Positions 1-8,007 of a DNA stretch of 43,177 nt are shown here, piece by piece. The DNA comes from CAWELS01 sp964468205 (lineage in GTDB: Bacteria > Acidobacteriota > Terriglobia > Bryobacterales > Bryobacteraceae): positions 1 through 43,177 of the forward strand of contig CAYXVG010000057.1 in the NCBI GenBank assembly GCA_964468205.1, given 5' to 3'. A model generated the notes under the pieces. That model ran no database searches. It was not told where the DNA came from and saw nothing but the letters and a program-made list of their open reading frames with translations. The position numbers were made by a program, and so were the translations under genes. Each line of letters opens with the position of its first letter. The stretch's first letter is position 1.

Positions 1-66
1 GCGCAGCCCCCCTTCCACAATCGCCGCCCCGCGCCGGCACACCCCCTCCCGCCCGTTCGGCCGCTA

Positions 67-88
67 AGGATTTCCGCTTAGAAATCCT
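67..88. repeat. 8-bp perfect inverted repeat upstream of the SPOR-like gene
   Basis: AGGATTTC and GAAATCCT flank a 6-nt loop (CGCTTA). The hairpin ends 12 nt before the start codon at 101. No T-run follows, so it is not a clear terminator. It could be a 5'-UTR hairpin or an operator. Function is not known. Confidence 0.45.
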
Positions 89-100
89 CGGAATCGACTA

Positions 101-691
101 ATGGAAAACCCTACTACTGCCGATGCTCTGGAAGTAGGTGACAAAATGCTTCGCGCACGCAATGGGCATCTGACACTGGTGTTCGGCAACCGGCAACTCG
201 TGCTTGCCATTATGCTGCTGATGGCTCTGATGTGGCTGTTCGCCGTGGTGACGTTCCTGGTTGGCAGAATCGTCTTTCCCGGTCCAGTCGCCGCCATTGA
301 AGAGCCGATGGAACCGGTGATATTCGTTGACTCTCCGCTTCTCTCCGACGCTCCCGCGACTCTGCGGATGCTTCGATCCGGGGCCGGCGGCCTGCCCGGC
401 GGTGAAACCCTGCCTCCGGGCGGTCTACGTCTGGCCCCGGCGCCCTTGAAGGCGTCCGTAACGTGCTTCGTGGATTCCAAACCCGGAAGTTGGTTCCTGG
501 AAGTCGCCACGGCGAACACCGAACTGGCGGCGATATACGCGGAGTATCTCGCCGGCAGACGAATACCCGCTTTCGCCTCCCGGAATCCTGCCGGCGGCGG
601 CGCCGTCCTCATGGTCGGTCCGGTGCGGGACGAAGGACATATGGCCCGGTTACGCTCCGACTTGGCGCAAGCCGGTCTCGAGTTGAATTAG
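101..691 (+). CDS. Membrane-anchored SPOR-domain-like protein
   Basis: A 196-aa protein with a short cytoplasmic N-terminus, one membrane segment at about residues 32-54, and a Pro/Gly-rich linker. The C-terminal region (about 126-196) has the length and alternating pattern of a SPOR domain: it begins near GSWFLEVATANTEL and ends in a VGPVRDEGHMARLRSDL-like strand-helix. SPOR domains bind denuded peptidoglycan glycan strands at division sites; that is family knowledge. The call rests on pattern alone and the repeat is divergent, so an unrelated membrane protein with a similar fold is possible. ATG at 101 was chosen as the first ATG; a second in-frame Met at residue 16 would still precede the membrane segment. 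The gene converges on the VWA gene, with 18 nt between the stops. Confidence 0.65.
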   Translation: MENPTTADALEVGDKMLRARNGHLTLVFGNRQLVLAIMLLMALMWLFAVVTFLVGRIVFPGPVAAIEEPMEPVIFVDSPLLSDAPATLRMLRSGAGGLPGGETLPPGGLRLAPAPLKASVTCFVDSKPGSWFLEVATANTELAAIYAEYLAGRRIPAFASRNPAGGGAVLMVGPVRDEGHMARLRSDLAQAGLELN

Positions 692-709
692 TTGCCGACG
701 GCAGCCGCC

Positions 710-1915
710 TCAGTGAACGACGCGCGACTTGTGGTTCATGTAATCCAGGAGCAGGTACTGGCCGAGCCTGCGCGGTGACGCAAAGTAGGCCTTGCCGCGG
801 CAGGTCTGCGTCACCTCCTTCACGAACGCCACCAGGTACGGGTCGTTCGCCAACATGAAAGTGTTCACGAGAATGCCCTGGCGCTTGCAGCGGCTGACCT
901 CCTCCATGGTTCTGTTCACCACCAGCGGATCAAGACCGAACGAGTTCTTGTATACGCGCCCGTCGTCGAGGGTCAGCGCCGTGGGCTTTCCGTCGGTAAT
1001 CATGATGATCTGCTTCATGTCCTTGCGCTCCTGGTGCAGGATGCGCTGCGCGAGAATCAGACCATCCCGCGTATTCGTGTGATATGGGCCCACCTGCACC
1101 CGGGCAAGCTCGGCCAGTTTCACTTCCTCCGCCTGGTCATGGAACAACACGCAGCGCATGGTGTCGCCGGGGTACTGCGTCCGGATGAGATGCGACAGAG
1201 CCAGGGCCACCTGCTTGGCCGGGGTAAAGCGGTCTTCACCGTAAAGGATCATGCTGTGCGAACAGTCGAGCATCAGCACGGTGGCGCAGGAGCTTTGGTA
1301 TTCTGCCTGATTCACCTGCAGGTCGGAGTACTCGAGTTCCAGCGGAAAGGTTCCTCCCTGGCGGCGGATGGCGGAAAAGAGCGTCGCGCTGACGTTCAGG
1401 TTCAGCGTGTCGCCGAACTCGAAGGGCTTGGGCGCGCCGCCGGCTTCAACTCCCGTAGCCAGGTCACGGGTGTCATGGGCCCCAAAGGTAGCTTTACCCA
1501 GGGAGCCAATCAGGTCCCGCAGCGCCTTGTATCCCAGAAAGTCGACCGCCTTGTCAGTGACCTCAAATTCGGTGACACCGTCGCTAGGCTGGCCGGAAGT
1601 GGCGATGTAGCCCTCGTCCTGAAGCTTCTGAATCAACTGGTCGAGAACTCGCTCCTGCTCATCCGGCGTGAGCTGATCGAACATTTGCCCGAGCTGTTCC
1701 GAAAGGTCGGGATCATTGGCGGCACGGCCGGACTCGATCGCCTCTCGCAAGGCCTCCCGCAACTCCTCCAGAGTGTTAGCCGAACTCGGGTCGAAGGGAT
1801 AGAACTGGCGCTCAAATCCGCTCGCGAGCAAGTGATCGGCCAAGGCGCGCAGGAGGTCCGCGGAATCCAGATCCAGGTCTTCGCTGATGTATCGGCTGTA
1901 CCGTGTCGCTCGCAT
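710..1915 (-). CDS. VWA-domain protein, partner of the adjacent AAA+ ATPase
   Basis: A 401-aa soluble protein. Residues 1-130 are charged and helical. The von Willebrand A domain lies at about 210-390 with a complete MIDAS: DCSHS at 217-221, Thr in YHTNTRDG near 280, and Asp308 in ITDGKPT. VWA domains of this kind bind Mg2+ and engage protein partners. Next to a chelatase/MoxR-type ATPase they act as the ChlD/CoxE-like subunit of a two-part remodelling machine (family knowledge). It has no signal peptide or membrane segment, so it should be cytoplasmic. It starts 18 nt after the AAA+ stop, which implies co-transcription and probably coupled expression. The client protein cannot be told from the sequence. 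Confidence 0.88.
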   Translation of the reverse strand: MRATRYSRYISEDLDLDSADLLRALADHLLASGFERQFYPFDPSSANTLEELREALREAIESGRAANDPDLSEQLGQMFDQLTPDEQERVLDQLIQKLQDEGYIATSGQPSDGVTEFEVTDKAVDFLGYKALRDLIGSLGKATFGAHDTRDLATGVEAGGAPKPFEFGDTLNLNVSATLFSAIRRQGGTFPLELEYSDLQVNQAEYQSSCATVLMLDCSHSMILYGEDRFTPAKQVALALSHLIRTQYPGDTMRCVLFHDQAEEVKLAELARVQVGPYHTNTRDGLILAQRILHQERKDMKQIIMITDGKPTALTLDDGRVYKNSFGLDPLVVNRTMEEVSRCKRQGILVNTFMLANDPYLVAFVKEVTQTCRGKAYFASPRRLGQYLLLDYMNHKSRVVH

Positions 1916-1933
1916 CGCAGTTCCCCCTCGGCG

Positions 1934-3433
1934 CTAGTTTAGCGGCCCCTGCGGGATGCCCGACGGCCGCTGATCGCGTGTCGCGGCGGCCGCGCGCCGC
2001 TTTTCCCCCGCAACGAATCCCAACTCTTCGGAGCGGCCGATCCGCTTCCGGGCGTACAGACCCTCGAGAACGAATTCCGCCGCCGCCGCGCGAATTGCCG
2101 GCGGGGCATCGCCGGGCAACTCCATTGGATCAAGCGTATCCAGGAGACCGGGAATGGTTGCGAGCCGCTCCCCAACTTCCGAGGCCGGCATGTCCTCTTC
2201 GATCCGCAGATTGCCGCCGAGCTCGAACCACTGCACGATCGGGTTCAAATCGAGTCCATCGTACAAGCGTTGGAATACCTTCGCCACGGCACTTCGGATC
2301 AGGTGCCGGGCAATCTTTTCGGAACCGTGAAGTTCGCCTTCATATTCCAGCTCGAGCTTACCCGTGAGGGCCGGAATCGCCGCGTAGATATCCGAAATCC
2401 GTGGCACTGCGGCATTGTCGCCGGCCAGCAGGGCGCGGCGCTCGGCGTTGGACACGGCGCTCTCGAGCAGGGTGATCGGCAGGCGCTGCGAGACGCCGGA
2501 GCGGTGGTCCACCCGCTTGTCATCCCGGGCGAGAAAGGCGACCTCTTCCACGGTATCGCGGATGTAGTCCGGCACCAGTACGGGAATCCCGGCGCCGCGC
2601 TCGGTCCAGGCTTCCTGGCGGGTGATCGCCACGCCCAGTTCGTGGCGCAAAGGGTAGTGGGTGCGGATCTCGCTGCCGATGCGGTCCTTCAGCGGGGTGA
2701 TGATCTTCCCGCGGGCGGTATAGTCTTCCGGGTTCGCGGTGAAGACGAGCAGCACGTCGAGCGGCAGCCGCACGGGATAGCCCTTGATCTGCACGTCGCC
2801 CTCCTGCATGATGTTGAAGAGCCCGACCTGTATCTTGCCCGCCAGGTCCGGCAGTTCATTGACCGCGAAAAGGCCCCGGTTCGCCCGCGGCAGCAGGCCG
2901 TAATGAACGGTCAGCTCGTCGGAGATGTCGTGGCCGGCCCGCGCCGCCTTGATCGGGTCGATGTCGCCGATAATGTCGGCGATGGTCACATCCGGCGTCG
3001 CGAGCTTCTCGACGTAGCGCTCCTCCGGAGAGAGCCATGAGATGGGAGTCTCCTCGCCCAACTCCTCCACCAGATTGCGGCAGCGCCGGCACAGCGGCTG
3101 GTATGGATTGTCGCGGATCTCGCATCCGCTGATATACGGAGCCGCTTCGTCGAGCAGCGAAGTGAGCTGCCGCAGGATCCTGGTCTTCGCCTGCCCACGC
3201 AACCCAAGCAGGATGAAGTTATGCCTGGCCAGGATCGCATTGGCGAGGGCCGGCTTCACGGTGTCGTCGTAGCCGACAATGCCCGGAAACAGCTCCGCAC
3301 CGCCTTTCAGGCGGGCGATCAGGTTCTCGCGCAGCTCGTCCTTGACGCTGCGCCGGGCGGTTCTGTCTTCACTAAACGGGCTGCGTCGTAGAGCGCCCAG
3401 AGTGTGCGGAAGATCCCAGTGCGTTTTTGACAT
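1934..3433 (-). CDS. Mg-chelatase/MoxR-type AAA+ ATPase
   Basis: A 499-aa AAA+ protein. Walker A is GLRGQAKT at 77-84, the GxxGxAKT form typical of MoxR and chelatase ATPases. The Walker B region is LFAVNEL at about 188-194, with Asn in place of the usual Asp before the catalytic Glu. Sensor 1 is FTANPED at about 231-237. A cysteine cluster (Cys104, then CRRC at 115-118) lies between Walker A and B and could bind a metal. These ATPases form hexamers that work with a VWA protein; the VWA gene follows directly. It could be mistaken for bchI/chlI, but no other tetrapyrrole genes are present, so a general remodelling role is likelier. It lies 75 nt downstream of the FmdB-type gene on the same strand. 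Confidence 0.88.
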   Translation of the reverse strand: MSKTHWDLPHTLGALRRSPFSEDRTARRSVKDELRENLIARLKGGAELFPGIVGYDDTVKPALANAILARHNFILLGLRGQAKTRILRQLTSLLDEAAPYISGCEIRDNPYQPLCRRCRNLVEELGEETPISWLSPEERYVEKLATPDVTIADIIGDIDPIKAARAGHDISDELTVHYGLLPRANRGLFAVNELPDLAGKIQVGLFNIMQEGDVQIKGYPVRLPLDVLLVFTANPEDYTARGKIITPLKDRIGSEIRTHYPLRHELGVAITRQEAWTERGAGIPVLVPDYIRDTVEEVAFLARDDKRVDHRSGVSQRLPITLLESAVSNAERRALLAGDNAAVPRISDIYAAIPALTGKLELEYEGELHGSEKIARHLIRSAVAKVFQRLYDGLDLNPIVQWFELGGNLRIEEDMPASEVGERLATIPGLLDTLDPMELPGDAPPAIRAAAAEFVLEGLYARKRIGRSEELGFVAGEKRRAAAATRDQRPSGIPQGPLN

Positions 3434-3508
3434 GGCAAATCATCCCCTCGTTATGGATTGCCGGACGCACCCGGACGGCGTCAGGAACTCCCGTTTCCGG
3501 GAACTGAA

Positions 3509-3736
3509 TCAGTTCATGCCGCAAGCGCCTGGTGTTGGACAGACGCCGCCGGACGGGCACATCGGAACGTCCGAAGAAGAGGCCCCTGAACTCGCATGCG
3601 CTGCGAATGTGGACAACTGCCGGGTTGTCTTGGCTCCCGAGCAGGACGGGCAGGCGGGCGGAGGCGCGCCAGCGCGTCTCACCAGCTTCTCGAATGATGA
3701 ACCACAGTCGTCACACTTGTACTCGAAAATGGGCAT
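3509..3736 (-). CDS. FmdB-type zinc-ribbon protein
   Basis: A 75-aa protein starting MPIFEYKCDDCG, the hallmark of the FmdB/CxxC_CxxC_SSSS family. The zinc ribbon uses Cys8, Cys11, Cys29 and Cys32. Three further cysteines (60, 66, 72) sit in a Gly/Ser-rich tail. A longer reading frame extends upstream to 3958, but the start at 3736 is preceded by a strong Shine-Dalgarno (GGAAAGGAG, 4 nt spacing) and opens exactly at the family motif. Family members are named as putative regulators, but most have no proven function. It is the first gene of a probable minus-strand unit with the AAA+ and VWA genes. Confidence 0.9.
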   Translation of the reverse strand: MPIFEYKCDDCGSSFEKLVRRAGAPPPACPSCSGAKTTRQLSTFAAHASSGASSSDVPMCPSGGVCPTPGACGMN

Positions 3737-3769
3737 GTCTCTCCTTTCCAGTCGAACGAACCTACCCAA

Positions 3770-3778
3770 ATTGTACCA
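3770..3778 (-). promoter_or_regulatory. Extended -10 promoter candidate for the FmdB-type gene
   Basis: Read on the minus strand, TGGTACAAT is an extended -10 (TGn plus TACAAT), about 34 nt upstream of the start codon at 3736. No good -35 is seen at 16-18 nt, which extended -10 promoters can tolerate. Confidence 0.45.
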
Positions 3779-3864
3779 GCGGTTGCTTGCCAAGGAACAG
3801 AGAGATACTTGCGTGCCATAACAATTTCGATCAAACTTGTTTGTGAGCAAGGGTTGCCTCCGCG

Positions 3865-3894
3865 TTGACACCACTTTTTGCGGGGTGTTAAGTT
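3865..3894 (+). promoter_or_regulatory. Sigma70-type promoter candidate for the epimerase gene
   Basis: A perfect -35 TTGACA (3865-3870) is followed after 18 nt by TAAGTT (3889-3894), which keeps TA---T and is preceded by an extended -10 TG at 3886-3887. It lies about 70 nt upstream of the chosen ATG. If real, it places the start site inside the longer open frame and supports the start at 3966. Confidence 0.5.
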
Positions 3895-3965
3895 GGCGGA
3901 GAGTCGGGCAAATCCGCGCAACCCCTCTCGCTTGCGTATTCCACGGTGTTGGAGGCACTCATAGT

Positions 3966-5060
3966 ATGAAAATTCTGGCTCTTGGAGCTGGGGGATTTAT
4001 CGGTTCTCATCTTACGAAGCGCCTGCTCGACGCCGGACATGAAGTGACCGGTGTCGATATTTACAAGGATTACAAGGTTCAGGCTTTCGCGGATCATCCG
4101 AAGCTGACGTATCTTGTGCAGGATATTCGTGACCGTAACTGGGGCTTGGACGAGTTTGTCAACGAGGCCGATCTTGTCATTGATCTGGTCGCCTATGCGA
4201 ATCCAGGACTCTACATCCAGATTCCTCTCGAAGTGTTCCATCTGAACTTCACCGAGAACCTCCGCATTGCCGAGTCCTGCGTCCGGCACAAGAAGCGCCT
4301 CATCCAGTTCTCCACTTGCGAGGTCTACGGGCGCACCGCGCCGAGCATCAAGGGGTTGAACCTGGCCGATCCGGATAACCCGAAATACGCAACGTTCGTG
4401 GAGGACGAGAGCGAGTTCATTCTTGGGCCGGTGTGCAAGCACCGCTGGATTTATGCGTGCGCCAAGCAACTGCTCGAACGGGTTCTGCACGCCTACGGGT
4501 TGGAGAAAGGCTTCAACTATAGCATCATCCGGCCGTTTAACTTCATTGGTCCGAACATCGACTTCCTGCTCGCCGAGCACGAAGGCATCCCGCGCGTCTT
4601 CTCTTTCTTCATGGATGCGCTGATGAACGGCACAAAGATGGAGCTTGTCAACGGCGGCAGCCAGCAGCGCTGCTACACCTACATCGACGATGCCATCGAT
4701 TGCACGATGCGGATTGTCGCCAACCCGAACGGCGTCTGCAACCAGCAGATCTTCAACGTCGGCCATCCCGGCAACGAGGTGAGCATCAGGGAACTCGCCG
4801 AGCGGATGCTCTCGATCTACCAAGAGAAGTTCGCCAAGCGCGGCGAGAAGATGCCGGAAATTGTTGAGGTGGATGGCGAGGAATTCTACGGGGAAGGGTA
4901 CGACGACTCGAACCGGCGCATTCCGGACATCACGAAAGCCCGCACGCTGCTGGGCTGGGAACCGAAGTGGGGTCTCGACGAGATGTTAGAGGCCACCATG
5001 GGCTACTACGTCACCGAATATGCCGAACAGGTTCTCGGCAAGTCGAAGACCGCGGTATAG
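3966..5060 (+). CDS. NAD-dependent sugar epimerase/decarboxylase, ArnA-C-terminal-like
   Basis: A 364-aa extended short-chain dehydrogenase. The NAD-binding loop is GAGGFIG at 7-13. The catalytic region is STCEVYG at 116-122 with YACAK at 163-167 (Tyr/Lys pair). RPFNFIGP at 189-196 and a late DDSNRRIPDI segment match the UDP-glucuronate decarboxylase domain of ArnA. That enzyme needs the Glu after STC/STS and a late Arg for oxidative decarboxylation, and both are present here. It therefore probably makes a UDP-4-keto-pentose or UDP-xylose-type sugar, though a 4-epimerase is possible. The frame is open 43 codons further upstream. ATG at 3966 was chosen because it opens at the Rossmann fold and has GGAGG 10 nt upstream. 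The glycosyltransferase follows after 40 nt. Confidence 0.9.
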   Translation: MKILALGAGGFIGSHLTKRLLDAGHEVTGVDIYKDYKVQAFADHPKLTYLVQDIRDRNWGLDEFVNEADLVIDLVAYANPGLYIQIPLEVFHLNFTENLRIAESCVRHKKRLIQFSTCEVYGRTAPSIKGLNLADPDNPKYATFVEDESEFILGPVCKHRWIYACAKQLLERVLHAYGLEKGFNYSIIRPFNFIGPNIDFLLAEHEGIPRVFSFFMDALMNGTKMELVNGGSQQRCYTYIDDAIDCTMRIVANPNGVCNQQIFNVGHPGNEVSIRELAERMLSIYQEKFAKRGEKMPEIVEVDGEEFYGEGYDDSNRRIPDITKARTLLGWEPKWGLDEMLEATMGYYVTEYAEQVLGKSKTAV

Positions 5061-5100
5061 AGGAAGTTCCGCGGGCAAGGCCGCGGCCGGTTCGGCACAG

Positions 5101-5829
5101 ATGATTGATCGAGTCTTCGTCATCATGCCCGCGTACAACGCGGCCCAGACAATTGCCCAGGTCTTCGAACGAATTCCAACCGCAGCGCGGGAGCGCATCG
5201 AGCGGTACGTGGTTGTCAATGATGGCAGCAAGGACGATACGTCCGGCGCCGTCCGCGGCCTGCAGCCCGTGTGGCCTAACCTGGTTCTGCTCGAGCACGA
5301 ATTCAACAAAGGCTACGGCGAGGCCGAAAAGACGCTGCTCAACTACAGCCTGTCCGAGGGAGCGAACCTGGCCATCCTACTGCACTCCGACGGGCAGTAC
5401 TCGCCGGAGAAGATTTCCGCGATTCTCGAGATATTCGACCGCGACGAAACCGACATCCTGCAGGGCTCGCGGATGGCCGGGCAGTCCAACGCGCTCGCCA
5501 ACATGCCCTTCTACAAGTGGCTGGCGAACAAGGGCCTTACGGCGATCGAAAACTGGGCGTTCGGGCTGGGACTCGCCGAGTATCACTCCGGCTACATGAT
5601 CTACAACCGGAAGGCGCTCGAAACCATTCCGTTCAACAGCCTCTCGGGCTCCTTCGACTTCGACCTTGAAATGCTGGTGATGGCCCGCGTCAAGGGATTG
5701 CGCGTGAAGGAGATGCCCATCCCAACCATCTACGCCGGCGAGAAGTCCCACTTGAATCCGATCACTTACGGCCTCGACGTGCTGGGTGTGGTGTGGGACT
5801 ACAAGCGGGGGAAATACCACCGGCTGTGA
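5101..5829 (+). CDS. Family 2 glycosyltransferase, DPM1/ArnC-like
   Basis: A 242-aa GT-A fold enzyme. It shows PAYNAAQTI at 10-18, the nucleotide-binding NDGSKDDT at 40-47 and SDGQ at 96-99 in place of a classic DxD. QGSRMAG and the late GEKSHLNPI region are typical of polyprenyl-phosphate sugar transferases. It lacks the C-terminal membrane helices that ArnC-type enzymes carry, so it resembles soluble DPM1-like enzymes. It probably transfers a sugar to a lipid carrier or glycan, and the product of the upstream epimerase/decarboxylase is the obvious donor candidate (inference). The frame is open upstream to 5020, overlapping the previous gene. ATG at 5101 was chosen because the domain begins there. 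Confidence 0.88.
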   Translation: MIDRVFVIMPAYNAAQTIAQVFERIPTAARERIERYVVVNDGSKDDTSGAVRGLQPVWPNLVLLEHEFNKGYGEAEKTLLNYSLSEGANLAILLHSDGQYSPEKISAILEIFDRDETDILQGSRMAGQSNALANMPFYKWLANKGLTAIENWAFGLGLAEYHSGYMIYNRKALETIPFNSLSGSFDFDLEMLVMARVKGLRVKEMPIPTIYAGEKSHLNPITYGLDVLGVVWDYKRGKYHRL

Positions 5830-5831
5830 GG

Positions 5832-5852
5832 GCGGCTCGGGCCCGAAGCCGC
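5832..5852. terminator. GC-rich hairpin between convergent genes
   Basis: GCGGCT (5832-5837) and AGCCGC (5847-5852) enclose a loop that holds the palindrome CGGGCCCG. It lies between the glycosyltransferase and dacB stops. There is no T-run on either strand, so termination is only suggested by position. Confidence 0.3.
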
Positions 5853-7342
5853 TACTCCTTCACCAACTCCGCGACCACCGCGTCGATGAACTGGCGGGCC
5901 GGGCGGGACCGGGTGTTGTGGTTGTTGATCATGATGGAGAAGGCCAGGGTCCGTCCGGAGACGGCGCTGACATAGCCGGAGAGGGCGCTCGCGCCGGTCA
6001 AGGTACCGGTCTTGGCGAACACGCGGCCACGCGTGGCCGGGCTCCGGAACCGGTAATCGAGGGTGCCGTCCTCGCCGCCGATAGCCAGCAATTCCAGCCA
6101 GACGTCGCGCTCTTCGGAGAGATACATAAAGCGGAGGAGCCGGGTCAACGCGCTGGGAGAGACCAGGTTAAGGCGAGACAATCCGGAGGCGTCGGCGAAC
6201 TTATAGCTCGATGAGGCTACGCCGGCTTCCCGCAAGAAAGCGTCAAGTTCGGCGAGGCCGGCCGCCCGGCTGCCCACATTTCGCGTCACCCGTCCCACTT
6301 CGCGTAGAACCAGTTCGGCGTGCAAGTTCTGACTGAGCTTGTTCACGATCTGAAGGATTTGATCGAGCGGGGGAGACTCGCGTTCGTAAAGCAGCGTATC
6401 TTCCGGTTCCGGCGGCGGGGCTGGGGCGCGCTCCGGGTGTTCCACCTCGTGCAGCCAACGTTTCCGCACCTCAATGCCGCCCCTGATCTCGACGCCGCGC
6501 TTTCGCAGGGCGGCAGCCAGCGCCCAGGCAGCATAGCGGGCCGGTTCCCGAATCGCCAGCAGCTTGGCCCGCGGCGCATTGGCCCGCACGGCGCCCCACA
6601 AGTGCAGTTCCCGAAAGTCCGGAGACCACTCCACGAATACGCGGGAGTCGCCAGAAGCAGAGGTTCGCACGCGATTATGGATCGTGTAGTACTCAACAGC
6701 GGGCTGCAGAAAGAGCCGTGCCGGCACACCCGCCGGCTTGCCGGCGTAGATGGAGATTTTGAAGGAATTGTCGTGGAGCGCAAGCGCGCTTACTGGAGCG
6801 CCGTACTGCCAGGCGGCGTCCTCCTGGCCCCAGCCTTCAGGGTACGGCTCGGAAACGTAAGCGGTGTCGTCCCCGATCACGTTTCCCTCGACTCGGCGGA
6901 CACCCATGGTGACGATGGCGCCGGCGATCTTGTTTAGGGGGCCAAGCGGGTCTCCGCGGACCGGTCCCGCCTCGTAGGGAACCTTGCGTGCGGAAAGGGT
7001 CGGATCGCCGCCTCCCAGGAAGCGAAGGTCTCCGCGAATCACTCCGCCAGCATCCGGCGGCCGACTGGCGTGGATACGGGTGCGGAAACGGTGTGCTGGT
7101 CCAAGACGGGCCAGAGCGACCGCCGATGTGAACAGTTTCACGTTCGAAGCCGGAACGAAGAGTTTCGCGGCGTTGTGTTCGTAGACCGGGTCCCCGGTCT
7201 CCGCGTCAACCACCTGGACGCCCCAGAAGCCGCGCTGAGCGGCAACCGATGCCGCGGCGGCGGTCTCGATCCGGTCCGCCAGGGACGCGCCGGCCAGTGC
7301 TTCAAGGGTGAGCAAAAAGAGGAGGAGGCACCGCATCTTCAT
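5852..7342 (-). CDS. dacB: D-Ala-D-Ala carboxypeptidase/endopeptidase (PBP4, family S13)
   Basis: A 496-aa exported penicillin-binding protein with a signal peptide at about 1-22. All S13 motifs are present: SNVK (Ser66 nucleophile, Lys69), SGLSRLN at 386-392 and KTG at 444-446. The long insert between the first two motifs is the usual PBP4 extra domain. The enzyme trims D-Ala and cleaves peptide cross-links in periplasmic peptidoglycan. A Pro/Glu-rich loop (about 303-316) lies inside the insert. It is transcribed away from the next gene, with only 20 nt between the two start codons, so the two promoters must overlap the coding ends or lie within them. Confidence 0.93.
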   Translation of the reverse strand: MKMRCLLLFLLTLEALAGASLADRIETAAAASVAAQRGFWGVQVVDAETGDPVYEHNAAKLFVPASNVKLFTSAVALARLGPAHRFRTRIHASRPPDAGGVIRGDLRFLGGGDPTLSARKVPYEAGPVRGDPLGPLNKIAGAIVTMGVRRVEGNVIGDDTAYVSEPYPEGWGQEDAAWQYGAPVSALALHDNSFKISIYAGKPAGVPARLFLQPAVEYYTIHNRVRTSASGDSRVFVEWSPDFRELHLWGAVRANAPRAKLLAIREPARYAAWALAAALRKRGVEIRGGIEVRKRWLHEVEHPERAPAPPPEPEDTLLYERESPPLDQILQIVNKLSQNLHAELVLREVGRVTRNVGSRAAGLAELDAFLREAGVASSSYKFADASGLSRLNLVSPSALTRLLRFMYLSEERDVWLELLAIGGEDGTLDYRFRSPATRGRVFAKTGTLTGASALSGYVSAVSGRTLAFSIMINNHNTRSRPARQFIDAVVAELVKE

Positions 7343-7362
7343 CTCAGTCTATCCTGGTAATC

Positions 7363-8007
7363 ATGGGCGCCGTCCTGCTTGCAACTTGCTGCGCGGTTGC
7401 GCTGCAGATCGGGGCGCCGGGAGGGTCGAACCCCCGGAAAACTCCGGAGAAGTTCGCCGCGCACGGGAAGGCCGGCGAGCTGACGGTCGCCGCCGAATTC
7501 CATTACCGGGCGGTCCAGCATCACGGCGTCACGGTCTTCCTACGGAACCAGATCGTCATCGAGGCCGCTCTTTTCGGACCGGACGGGCGGCGCGGCGAGA
7601 TCCGCGCGGGGGACTTTCGCCTCTACGTCAATGGAAAGAAGAGTCTTTATCCCGAGTCGCCAGGTCTGGTGAACGTTCATGAACAGTTCGACTCCGCGAA
7701 GACTCTCGATATCCAAGCCCAGGACGTCAGGGTTCGGATTGGAGGCGCGCCCCCTGGCCCGCGCCACCCCGGAGACCACGCTCCGGTGGAGCCGCCCGTA
7801 CAGATCGAGAGCCCCGGCAGCGGGGGGAGGCAGACTCCTCCTTTGAAACAACTGCTCGCGGAAGCGGCTCTGCCCGAAGGAGACCGGCTCATGCCCATCT
7901 CGGGCCTACTCTACTTCCATTACCCGAAGAAACCGAAGTCGATTCGGAAGATGGTGTTGGTCTACGAAAACCCGGCCATGGGTAGGGTGACGCTGGAGCT
8001 CAGGTAG
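7363..8007 (+). CDS. Exported protein of unknown function
   Basis: A 214-aa protein I do not recognise. The N-terminus is short and hydrophobic (MGAVLLATCCAVALQIG). It reads as a signal peptide, or possibly a lipoprotein signal with a cysteine at 9 or 10. Residues about 40-120 look like a beta-rich domain, with phrases such as GDFRLYVNGKK. A Pro/Gly-rich linker (about 125-165) leads to a second beta-rich end. It is divergent from dacB by 20 nt, and its last 8 nt overlap the stop region of the convergent MFS gene. A periplasmic role is likely, but nothing more specific can be supported. Confidence 0.7.
   Translation: MGAVLLATCCAVALQIGAPGGSNPRKTPEKFAAHGKAGELTVAAEFHYRAVQHHGVTVFLRNQIVIEAALFGPDGRRGEIRAGDFRLYVNGKKSLYPESPGLVNVHEQFDSAKTLDIQAQDVRVRIGGAPPGPRHPGDHAPVEPPVQIESPGSGGRQTPPLKQLLAEAALPEGDRLMPISGLLYFHYPKKPKSIRKMVLVYENPAMGRVTLELR

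Noticed and set aside
1934..3433. Assignment as bchI/chlI of chlorophyll synthesis
   Set aside because: No tetrapyrrole or photosynthesis genes nearby; the Asn in Walker B and cysteine insert are not typical.
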